Below are positions 15,158 through 22,465 of a stretch of DNA of 34,759 bases, in pieces. A program made the position numbers and the translations under genes. The notes under the pieces were generated by a model. That model was not told the DNA's origin, did no database searches, and saw only the letters and a list, made by a program, of their open reading frames with translations. Positions within the stretch are counted from its first letter, which is position 1, and each line of letters opens with the position of its first letter. The DNA is from Ruminococcus sp. GTDB lineage: Bacteria; Bacillota; Clostridia; Oscillospirales; Ruminococcaceae. The DNA is taken from positions 1 to 34,759 of the forward strand of contig NZ_DXUU01000032.1 of the NCBI RefSeq assembly GCF_019417665.1, in the 5' to 3' direction.

Positions 15158-15186
15158 AGTATAACATGAACTTACGATTTTGTCAA
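15158..15186 (-). promoter_or_regulatory. toxin-antitoxin promoter
   Basis: On the minus strand, TTGACA (15181-15186), a 17-bp spacer and TATACT (15158-15163) form a near-perfect promoter. A loose inverted repeat (AGTT...AACT, 15152-15172) covers the -10 and could be the antitoxin operator. The -35 is only 4 bp from the ribosome site of the divergent primase gene. Confidence 0.75.
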
Positions 15187-15202
15187 TAGAAAGGGTGATT
15201 TT

Positions 15203-17461
15203 TTGGACACTTACAAAGACGACAACCTAGACGAACTGCTGGACTACATCGACCCGGCGGCTCTGACTTATCAGGAGTGGTGCGGTGTGGGCATGGCACT
15301 GAAAGATGCCGGCTATGACTGCTCCCTCTGGGACAGCTGGTCACAGCGTGACACCGGACGCTATCACGGCGGCGAATGCGAAAAGAAGTGGCGGACGTTC
15401 TCCGGCTCAGAGCATCCGGTCACCGCCGGAACCATCGTGCATATGGCACTGGAAAACGGCTATCGTCCGCAGAGCCGCAAAAGGGATTCTCACGCCCTTG
15501 AGTGGGACGACTTCATCGGTGAGGACTATGTGGTCACCAGCCGGAAAGAGGCACAGGACATTCCCGTGCCAGAGCCACAGGCGTGGAATCCGGCACAGGA
15601 ACTCTCCCGCTACATCGAAACCTTGTTCGAGGCAGAAGATTTCGTGGGCTATGTGACGGAAACGTGGCAGAACAAGGACGGCAAGTATCTGCCCACATCG
15701 GGCAGCTGCGACCGCACCGCCGGACAGCTGTTGGAGGCACTGGGGAAGTGCGGCGGCGACATCGGGGCAGTGGTCGGGGACTACGCCGAGGAAGCCGGAG
15801 CGTGGATCCGGTTCAATCCGCTGGACGGCAAAGGCGGCAAAAACGAAAACGTCACAGAATACCGCTATGCACTGGTGGAATCGGACGTGCTGGACGTGGA
15901 GCGGCAGAACGGCATTCTCCATGAGATGCAGCTGCCCATCGCTTGTCTGGTGTACAGCGGCGGAAAGAGCCTTCACGCCATCGTGCGTGTGGACGCTCCC
16001 AACTACGAAGAATACCGGAAACGGGTGGATTTTCTCTATCAGGTCTGCGACAAAAACGGCTTGAAAGTCGATCGCCAGAACCGGAATCCCTCCCGGCTGT
16101 CCCGTATGCCCGGCGTGGTGCGAAACGGCAGAAAGCAGTTTCTGGTGGCGACCAACATCGGACTGAGTTCCTGGGCGGAGTGGAAGGACTACATCGACAG
16201 TGTCACCGACGACCTGCCGGAATTCGAGAGCATGGCAGAGGCGTGGGAGCATATGCCGGAACTGTCGCCGCCGCTCATCGAGGGCGTGCTGCGGCAGGGA
16301 CATAAAATGCTCATCGCCGGACCGTCCAAAGCCGGGAAGTCCTACGCCCTCATCGAGATGTCCATTGCCATTGCCGAGGGCAGGCGGTGGCTGGGGTGGC
16401 AGTGTGCCAGAGGGCGTGTGCTGTACGTCAATCTGGAGCTGGACAGGGCAAGCTGTCTGCACCGTTTCCGGGACGTGTACGAGGCAATGGCACTGCCGGC
16501 GGCGAATCTCCGGAGCATCGACATCTGGAATCTCCGTGGCGTGACAGAACCCATGGACAAGCTTGCCCCGAAGCTGATCCGGCGTGCCAAGAAAAAGCAG
16601 TACATCGCCGTCATCATCGACCCCATTTACAAGGTCATCACCGGGGACGAAAACAGTGCCGACCAGATGGCACATTTCTGCAACCAGTTTGACAAGGTCT
16701 GCACCCAGCTGGGCTGTGCAGTGATCTACTGCCACCACCACAGCAAGGGTGCACAGGGCGGCAAGCGGAGTATGGACAGAGCCAGCGGCAGCGGCGTGTT
16801 TGCCCGTGATCCGGACGCTCTCATTGACATGACAGAACTGGAACTGACCGACGAGGTCCTCAAACAGGAAACCAACACGGCGATCTGCGAAGCCTGCATC
16901 GAGAAGCTGCGGCGGCACGCTCCGGCAGTACTGGCAGATGCTTCACCGGACGAACTGCTGAGCCATGTGGATTCCCTGAAACTGTGCCGGGACAACCTGC
17001 CGCATGCGGTGTACGAGGGATTTCTCGGCGAGATCGAAGCCGTCAAACGCACGGTGCGGCAGCGGACGGCGTGGCGGCTGGACGGCACGCTCCGGGAGTT
17101 CCCGAAGTTCGAGCCGAAGAACCTGTGGTTCCGCTATCCAGTCCATGTGGAGGACACCGTGGGCGTGCTGAAAGACTTGCAGACGGAAAGCGAGATGCAG
17201 CCGTTTCAGCGGGGGAATAAGAAACGTGGGGAGAAAACCAAAGAAACCTATGCGGCACAGAAAGCGGACAAGAAGGCGGCACTGCTCAATGCGTTCCACG
17301 CCTGCAATATGGACGGTGCAGTGACGGTGAAGGACATGGCGGAGTATCTCGGCATCAGTGAAAAAACTGTCCGCCGTCGTGTAAAAGACTGCGGCGAACT
17401 GACCGTAGCAGACAACAGCATTCAACTATCGAAAATGGAAAATAATGGTGGGACAAAATGA
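15203..17461 (+). CDS. primase-helicase fusion (PriCT-2 + primase-like + RepA-like AAA_25 helicase)
   Basis: This 752-aa protein begins at TTG 15203 with AAAGGGTGA upstream. Residues about 10-87 resemble PriCT-2 (WCGVGMALKDAGYD). Residues about 130-320 look like an archaeo-eukaryotic-type primase module (YALVESDVL, YSGGKSLHAIVRVDA, NPSRLSRMPGV). Residues about 360-560 are a RepA-like ATPase with Walker A AGPSKAGKS (372-380) and Walker B IAVIIDPIY. Near the C-terminus a helix-turn-helix is visible (VTVKDMAEYLGISEKTVRRR). It would prime and unwind phage DNA in one polypeptide. The catalytic metal ligands of the primase are assigned by pattern only. Confidence 0.82.
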   Translation: MDTYKDDNLDELLDYIDPAALTYQEWCGVGMALKDAGYDCSLWDSWSQRDTGRYHGGECEKKWRTFSGSEHPVTAGTIVHMALENGYRPQSRKRDSHALEWDDFIGEDYVVTSRKEAQDIPVPEPQAWNPAQELSRYIETLFEAEDFVGYVTETWQNKDGKYLPTSGSCDRTAGQLLEALGKCGGDIGAVVGDYAEEAGAWIRFNPLDGKGGKNENVTEYRYALVESDVLDVERQNGILHEMQLPIACLVYSGGKSLHAIVRVDAPNYEEYRKRVDFLYQVCDKNGLKVDRQNRNPSRLSRMPGVVRNGRKQFLVATNIGLSSWAEWKDYIDSVTDDLPEFESMAEAWEHMPELSPPLIEGVLRQGHKMLIAGPSKAGKSYALIEMSIAIAEGRRWLGWQCARGRVLYVNLELDRASCLHRFRDVYEAMALPAANLRSIDIWNLRGVTEPMDKLAPKLIRRAKKKQYIAVIIDPIYKVITGDENSADQMAHFCNQFDKVCTQLGCAVIYCHHHSKGAQGGKRSMDRASGSGVFARDPDALIDMTELELTDEVLKQETNTAICEACIEKLRRHAPAVLADASPDELLSHVDSLKLCRDNLPHAVYEGFLGEIEAVKRTVRQRTAWRLDGTLREFPKFEPKNLWFRYPVHVEDTVGVLKDLQTESEMQPFQRGNKKRGEKTKETYAAQKADKKAALLNAFHACNMDGAVTVKDMAEYLGISEKTVRRRVKDCGELTVADNSIQLSKMENNGGTK

Positions 17462-17567
17462 GGGACAACAGTGTATATATAAATATATACTTGTCCTTGT
17501 CCCTACGTGACCGTCAATGACAACAAGGAACAAGAGTGCGAATGCACGGCACTCTTGTATCCCTTGT
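17462..17567 (+). other. two stem-loops between the primase and rusA
   Basis: The first has GGGACAA (17462-17468) facing TTGTCCC (17497-17503) around an AT-rich palindrome of alternating T and A. The second has ACAAGAGTGC (17530-17539) facing GCACTCTTGT (17549-17558), with outer arms ACAAGG/CCTTGT (17523-17528/17562-17567). No T-run follows. They may be a processing or coupling signal in the operon. Confidence 0.45.
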
Positions 17568-17620
17568 CGTCTGACATTGACAAAAGCGAACCTGAAAAAA
17601 CCAGAAACGGAGGTACGAAC

Positions 17621-18019
17621 ATGACAACATTTTTCATGCCGATGATACCGCCGACCAGTACGCATCAGCAGGTGGGACACACCATCGACAAGCAGGGTAG
17701 GCATCGGTTCTACCAGCGTGGGAACGGTGAGGCAGAGGCAAAGCTGACTGCCCACCTCCGCAAGCACATTCCGGAGCAGCCTTACACCGGAGCGGTGCAG
17801 GTGGTGGTGAAGTGGTGCTATCCGGCGACTGGGAAACACCGCAGCGGCGAACCCTATACCAACAAGCCGGACGTGGACAACCTGTGCAAGGCACTGTTCG
17901 ACATTATGACACGGCTGCACTACTGGAACGACGACAAGCAGATCTACAGTGCGGTGACAGAAAAGTTCTGGGCAGATGTGCCGGGTGTGTTTGTGGAGAT
18001 ACGGGAGGCACAGCCATGA
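17621..18019 (+). CDS. rusA: RusA-family Holliday junction resolvase
   Basis: The ATG at 17621 follows GGAGG and gives 132 aa, normal for RusA. The acidic metal-binding residues are visible as D84 and D86 in NKPDVDNLCK, with K90, and D104-D105 in WNDDKQI. RusA cuts four-way junctions symmetrically, resolving recombination intermediates before packaging. An in-frame extension back to 17507 runs through the stem-loops and lacks a ribosome site. The stop overlaps the next start as ATGA. Confidence 0.9.
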   Translation: MTTFFMPMIPPTSTHQQVGHTIDKQGRHRFYQRGNGEAEAKLTAHLRKHIPEQPYTGAVQVVVKWCYPATGKHRSGEPYTNKPDVDNLCKALFDIMTRLHYWNDDKQIYSAVTEKFWADVPGVFVEIREAQP

Positions 18020-18174
18020 CCAAACCATGTGAAGCCTGCGGGCAGATGATGGTCGGCGTGAAAGGCGACCGGTGGTTCTGCAATGCCTGTGCCATACGCC
18101 GGCGGAAGGCGTATCAGAGGGCGTATCGGGAGAAAAAGGCAACGCACGGCGAGCGTGACGGTAACGCTCGGTGA
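18016..18174 (+). CDS. small zinc-ribbon protein (52 aa)
   Basis: The ATG at 18016 overlaps the rusA stop. The 52-aa protein carries CEACGQMM and CNACAIRRRKAYQ, a C-x2-C ... C-x2-C zinc ribbon followed by a basic helix, which suggests nucleic acid binding. Similar short ribbons follow rusA in many Firmicutes phages. Its function is unknown. Confidence 0.6.
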   Translation: MTKPCEACGQMMVGVKGDRWFCNACAIRRRKAYQRAYREKKATHGERDGNAR

Positions 18175-18197
18175 GCGTAAGAACAGGAGGAAACGAC

Positions 18198-18686
18198 ATG
18201 GAAACCAACCAAACGAAGAAATCATCAATTTGCTGGAAGTGCAAGAATGCTGTCCCCAGTGCATCGACGGGGTGCAGCTGGTCGAGAGCATTCCAGCCTG
18301 TGGAGGGCTGGACGGCGGAGAGAAAGTACACGCCAAAAGCCAACGGCTCGACAGGCGAGGTGTATGAAACCTACTGCGTGACCGCCTGCCCGGAGTTCCG
18401 GAAAGACGCTGGCGGTGAAACCATGTGCAAGAACAATGAGGGCTGTCTGTGGATCGCAGAGCACGTCCTGCGGCTGCAGATGAACAAATACCGCAGTGCG
18501 TTGCAGCGCTACGCCAGATCACGGAGTGACAACGATCTGGCACAGCTGAAGGCGGTGGAACGGGAATTGTTTACGCCGTACTATGCAGCACTGACGCTGC
18601 ACAGCATTGACCTGCGGCAGGTGTGCAATGTGGAACGGCGGCGGGTCGGACTGCCGGAATTGTCGGAATTGGAGGAGATGCAATGA
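18198..18686 (+). CDS. Cys-rich hypothetical phage protein
   Basis: The ATG at 18198 follows AGGAGGAAA and gives 162 aa; a longer frame from 18171 is less likely. The N-terminal half is a probable metal-binding domain (CWKCKNAV, GCSWSRAF, YCVTACPEF). The C-terminal half is helical and basic (LRLQMNKYRSALQRYARS, VERRRVGLPELSELEEM). It overlaps the ArpU-like gene as ATGA, so the two are coupled. Its position just before the late regulator suggests early-to-late transition, but no function is known. Confidence 0.65.
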   Translation: METNQTKKSSICWKCKNAVPSASTGCSWSRAFQPVEGWTAERKYTPKANGSTGEVYETYCVTACPEFRKDAGGETMCKNNEGCLWIAEHVLRLQMNKYRSALQRYARSRSDNDLAQLKAVERELFTPYYAALTLHSIDLRQVCNVERRRVGLPELSELEEMQ

Positions 18687-19084
18687 CCAAAGAAGAACTC
18701 CGCCGATACGGCAGTATCCACCGTGAACTTGCCGACATTGCAAGGCGGCTGAAAGCACTGGAGGAGAACAAGGGCTGTCATGGCATGGCATACGGTGACA
18801 CACCGCATCAGCGTGGAGAACCGCTTTCTGAGGCGCAGCGGTACGTGGAGAAAAAAGATGCTCTGGAAAGACTGTACAAGAAAAAACAGTGTGATCTACT
18901 TGAAGAGCAGACTAAAATTGAGGATGCAATCGATTCTCTGCCACCTGATCTTAGACGATTGATGCGGTATCGTTACATCGATTGCATGACCTGCGAACAG
19001 GTCTGCGTGGAGATGCCGTGCTCGTGGGGATCATTTCACAACTGGCACAGAGAGGCACTTGCTGAAATCGAAAAGTTTGTATAG
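18683..19084 (+). CDS. ArpU/RinA-like late transcription regulator (DUF1492 type)
   Basis: From 18683 the protein is 133 aa: a helical N-terminal half (ELRRYGSIHRELADIARRLK, then a charged coil) and a C-terminal sigma-70 region-4-like helix-turn-helix (LPPDLRRLMRYRYIDCMTCEQ, then SWGSFHNWHREALAEI). This is the common architecture of ArpU/RinA-type phage late regulators, placed immediately before the terminase genes. It likely switches on the late operon whose promoter lies at 19103-19111. Base composition becomes AT-richer from about 18880, inside this gene. Confidence 0.8.
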   Translation: MTKEELRRYGSIHRELADIARRLKALEENKGCHGMAYGDTPHQRGEPLSEAQRYVEKKDALERLYKKKQCDLLEEQTKIEDAIDSLPPDLRRLMRYRYIDCMTCEQVCVEMPCSWGSFHNWHREALAEIEKFV

Positions 19085-19102
19085 ACTTGTACATACAATC
19101 CG

Positions 19103-19111
19103 TGCTATAAT
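19103..19111 (+). promoter_or_regulatory. late promoter, extended -10
   Basis: TGC plus TATAAT (19103-19105, 19106-19111) is an extended -10 element. A poor -35 suggests activator dependence or weak basal use. The predicted start is about 15 bp upstream of a strong hairpin. The same GTGCTATAAT string occurs in the promoter at 4276-4304. Confidence 0.55.
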
Positions 19112-19131
19112 AATAACATAGAAAAAGATAC

Positions 19132-19164
19132 AAACGCCGCCGGAGTGATCTGGGCGGCGTTTTT
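19132..19164 (+). terminator. attenuator-type terminator before the late operon
   Basis: AAACGCCGCC (19132-19141) pairs with GGCGGCGTTT (19153-19162) followed by T-rich sequence. It lies between the late promoter and TerS, so any late transcript must pass it. It is followed by ATGCC and then GAAAGGA, as in three further intergenic hairpins at 24293-25392. Confidence 0.8.
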
Positions 19165-19192
19165 CATGCCAATAGAAAGGACGGTGACCGCA

Positions 19193-19579
19193 TTGACGGG
19201 CAGGCAGAAAAAATTTGCAGAATATTATCACGAATGCGGCAACATCGTACAGAGTGCGTTGAAAGCTGGATATTCTGAAAAATATGCCAGTTCTGATGCG
19301 TGCAAAATCCTAGAAAATCCTAGTGTTGCAACATACATCCGTGAACTGTCCGAAGCCGCCCAAACCGACCGCATCATGACCGCACGAGAGCGCCAAGCCC
19401 TTTTGTCCGACCTGGCAAAGGACGCCGAAAACGACACAACCGACCGCATCCGGGCGATTGATACGCTGAATAAGATGACCGGGGAGTATACCGTAAAAGT
19501 CGATGCTGCTGTCAAACAGGAAAACCCATTTGCAGATCTTACCACCGAGGAACTGCGGGAGCTGATTGATAGTGGATAA
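19193..19579 (+). CDS. terS: terminase small subunit
   Basis: The protein (LTGRQKKFAEYYHECGN onward) fits Terminase_2: an N-terminal DNA-binding helical domain (ALKAGYSEKYASSDACKIL) and a coiled oligomerisation region (TARERQALLSDLAKDAE). The TTG at 19193 is preferred, about 10 bases after AAAGGA; GTG at 19184 is possible, and the ATG at 19166 is at the edge of the terminator. TerS recognises the packaging site and presents DNA to TerL. The gene overlaps TerL by 14 bp. Confidence 0.88.
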   Translation: MTGRQKKFAEYYHECGNIVQSALKAGYSEKYASSDACKILENPSVATYIRELSEAAQTDRIMTARERQALLSDLAKDAENDTTDRIRAIDTLNKMTGEYTVKVDAAVKQENPFADLTTEELRELIDSG

Positions 19580-20969
19580 GGAACTGATCCGGCTCGGTGC
19601 AAAAATAGAATTGGCACGGCGTGACTTTTTTGCTTACTGCAATCTAAAAGCACCGGATTTTTATAAGCCCGAAAGAAAATATCTTGTAGAACTCTGCAAC
19701 GCATTCCAGGATTTCATCCAGTCGGAAGATGAAGTGATGATTATCAATGTCCCCCCACGGCATGGGAAATCCCGCACTGCCGGCTTACTGGTTGAATGGG
19801 CACTTGGCCGTGATCAGACTCAGAAAATCATGACAGGCTCATATAACGAGACACTTTCCACCATGTTCTCCAAAAATGTCCGGAATGACATTATGGAACA
19901 GAAAGCAGATTTGTATAAGCCTGTTTTTTCTGATGTTTTCCCTGAAATCACGATCAAGCGTGGTGACGGCGCTATGAACCTGTGGAGTCTGGAAAACGGT
20001 TATAACAACTACCTTGCCACATCACCGACAGGTACGGCAACCGGTTTCGGTGCGATGCTGTTGATTATCGATGACTTGATCAAAAACGCAGAAGAAGCCA
20101 ATAACGAGATGGTCAAAGAAAAGCACTGGTCATGGTTTACGGATACAATGCTTTCCCGTTTGGAAGAGGGAGGAAAGATTATCATTATCATGACACGGTG
20201 GGCATCTGATGACCTTGCAGGTCGTGCCATTGCGCATTTCACAGAATCTGGAGCTAAGATGCGTCACATCTGCATGAAAGCATTACAAGAGGACGGCACA
20301 ATGCTATGCCCGGATGTGTTGTCTCATAGATCATATCAAGCCAAAATCAAGGCGATGGGTGCGGATATTGCATCCGCAAATTACCAGCAAGAACCCATTG
20401 ACCTGAAAGGCAGGTTATATACAAACATCAAGACATACACGCAGATTCCACAGGACGAAAACCAGGAACCGTTGTTTCGGTATGTCCTGAATTACACTGA
20501 TACAGCGGATACGGGCGGCGATTATCTGTGTTCGATCTGCTACGGGATGTACGGAGATGATTATTACATTTTAGATGTGCTTTATACCAAAGCTGCGATG
20601 GAAGTGACAGAACCGGAAACGGCAAAAATGCTGACAAAACATCATGTGGGCTGTGCTATCATCGAATCTAATAACGGCGGCCGAGGCTTTGCCAGAAATG
20701 TGGAACGGGAATGCAGAGAATTGGGCAATCGGCACACAACTGTGAAATGGTTTCACCAGTCTAAAAACAAGGTTGCCCGTATCTTGTCAAATAGCACATC
20801 GGTCATGCATCACATTTATTTTCCGGTGAATTGGATAGATCGGTTTCCGGAATTTGCAAAGGCAGTTTTGTCATACCAGAGAGACGGCAAAAATGCACAC
20901 GACGATGCACCGGATGCTCTGACTGGCGTCTATGAAAATCCGAAGCCGCTTTCGCAGTGGCTTATATAA
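19566..20969 (+). CDS. terL: terminase large subunit
   Basis: The 467-aa ATPase/nuclease has Walker A NVPPRHGKSRT (about 61-71), a Walker B region LLIIDDLIKNAEEA, coupling motif ITMTRW-like IIIMTRWASDDLAG, and a C-terminal RNase H-like nuclease with acidic residues in YTDTADTGGDY and AHDDAPDAL. It packages DNA into the prohead and makes the cuts. The start may be TTG 19566 or GTG 19572, with GGGAG upstream of both. It overlaps TerS by 14 bp. Confidence 0.93.
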   Translation: MIVDKELIRLGAKIELARRDFFAYCNLKAPDFYKPERKYLVELCNAFQDFIQSEDEVMIINVPPRHGKSRTAGLLVEWALGRDQTQKIMTGSYNETLSTMFSKNVRNDIMEQKADLYKPVFSDVFPEITIKRGDGAMNLWSLENGYNNYLATSPTGTATGFGAMLLIIDDLIKNAEEANNEMVKEKHWSWFTDTMLSRLEEGGKIIIIMTRWASDDLAGRAIAHFTESGAKMRHICMKALQEDGTMLCPDVLSHRSYQAKIKAMGADIASANYQQEPIDLKGRLYTNIKTYTQIPQDENQEPLFRYVLNYTDTADTGGDYLCSICYGMYGDDYYILDVLYTKAAMEVTEPETAKMLTKHHVGCAIIESNNGGRGFARNVERECRELGNRHTTVKWFHQSKNKVARILSNSTSVMHHIYFPVNWIDRFPEFAKAVLSYQRDGKNAHDDAPDALTGVYENPKPLSQWLI

Positions 20970-20986
20970 GCGGGGGGGTGAAACTT

Positions 20987-22465
20987 ATGCTATCTACTGG
21001 TGAGATCCAGTCCATTCTATCATCATCCGACATGGACAATCGAAAGATTCAGGCACGTGTTGGGTGCAGATATTATCATGCCGATCATGATATTAAAAAT
21101 TATCGTCTGTTTTATTATGACGCTAACGGAGAATTGCAGGAGGATAAAACACGCAGCAACATCAAGATACCGCATCCATTTTTTGCGGAGCTTGCTGACC
21201 AGGAGGTGCAGTATCTTCTCAGCCGTAAAGATAGGATTGTTACAGCGGAGGATCAAGAGCTGCAAAAAGAACTGGATATCTATTTCAACGAAAATGATAG
21301 ATTCCGTGCAGAGCTGGCTGATACATGCACAGATGCTGTCGTATGCGGATGGGGATGGATGTATGCATATCTTGGTGATAATGGCAGACTCGCATTTCAG
21401 TGTGCTGATCCGCTCTGTACCATAGAGGCGGACGGCAGGTACACATCTGACCATAAGGATTATATGATTTACCAATATATCCAGCGGACAGATATGGAAG
21501 GGCACAAAGTGAAAAAGGTGCTTGTCATGGATGATACGCAATCGTGGCGTTATACACAGATTGACAGTGGGGGACTGGAATTGGATAAAAGCGAGCCATC
21601 AGCCCCGAACCCATGCCCACATGTGTTATATAAAAAAAGCAACAGCGATGATACATACTGGGAGGGACTTGGCTTTTTGCCGTGGTTTCGATTGGACAAT
21701 AACCGGGATCAGGTATCCGGGCTTGCACCAATTAAGGCACTGATTGATGATTATGATCTGATGTCATGCGGATTATCCAATAATTTGCAGGATGCGTCGG
21801 AGTATCTTGTTGTAGTATCCGGTTTTGATGGAGACAGCATCGGGGAACTGGTGCAAAATATCAAAACAAAGAAATATATTGGCACATCTGTGGGTGGCGG
21901 TGTTGATATGAAAACCGTATCTGTCCCATATGAGGCTAGAAAAGTCAAGCTTGAACTGGACAAGGAAAACATCTACCAGTTTGGGATGGGATTTGATTCC
22001 ACACAGGTCGGTGATGGCAATATCACAAATGTAGTGATACGTTCTCGGTATGCCCTGCTGGATATCAAATGCAATAAACTTGAAACGAATCTGCGCCAGA
22101 TGATGGGCGGTATTTTGGACGTAGTACTGGAACAGATCAATCGGGAGCATGGTACAGCATATAATCGGTCGGATGTAAAAATGGACTTTACTCGTGAATG
22201 CATCACAAACGAATCAGACAATGCCGCAATGGAAAAGACAAATGCAGAAACAGTACAGGTGCGTGTAAACTCGCTTCTTTCTGCTGCTTCACAGATCGGC
22301 GTAGAATCCGTTCTGACGGAGCTTTGCAAAATACTGGAACTGAATGAGGAGGAAGTGAGAGGATCGATAGAAAAGGCTCATGATGGAGGGCTCGAGGCAC
22401 TAATACAGACGGTGCAGGAAGTGAATGTAGATGACGGAGCAGCAGAGACAAGCAGCACTGTATGA
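20987..22465 (+). CDS. portal protein (SPP1 gp6-like)
   Basis: The ATG at 20987 follows GGGGGGGTGA and gives 492 aa. The order of features is that of SPP1 gp6-type portals (PF05133): an N-terminal YYHADHDIKNYRL, a wing region with DPLCTIEADGRY, a crown stem with DYDLMSCGLSNNLQDASEY, and a C-terminal helical region ending in an acidic tail. Twelve copies form the DNA channel at the head vertex. A longer frame from 20957 overlaps the terminase gene and lacks a ribosome site. Confidence 0.92.
   Translation: MLSTGEIQSILSSSDMDNRKIQARVGCRYYHADHDIKNYRLFYYDANGELQEDKTRSNIKIPHPFFAELADQEVQYLLSRKDRIVTAEDQELQKELDIYFNENDRFRAELADTCTDAVVCGWGWMYAYLGDNGRLAFQCADPLCTIEADGRYTSDHKDYMIYQYIQRTDMEGHKVKKVLVMDDTQSWRYTQIDSGGLELDKSEPSAPNPCPHVLYKKSNSDDTYWEGLGFLPWFRLDNNRDQVSGLAPIKALIDDYDLMSCGLSNNLQDASEYLVVVSGFDGDSIGELVQNIKTKKYIGTSVGGGVDMKTVSVPYEARKVKLELDKENIYQFGMGFDSTQVGDGNITNVVIRSRYALLDIKCNKLETNLRQMMGGILDVVLEQINREHGTAYNRSDVKMDFTRECITNESDNAAMEKTNAETVQVRVNSLLSAASQIGVESVLTELCKILELNEEEVRGSIEKAHDGGLEALIQTVQEVNVDDGAAETSSTV

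Noticed and set aside
15407..16918. 503-aa minus-strand frame opposite the primase-helicase
   Set aside because: It is opposite a clearly real gene, has His/Val/Leu-rich composition, and shows no ribosome site.
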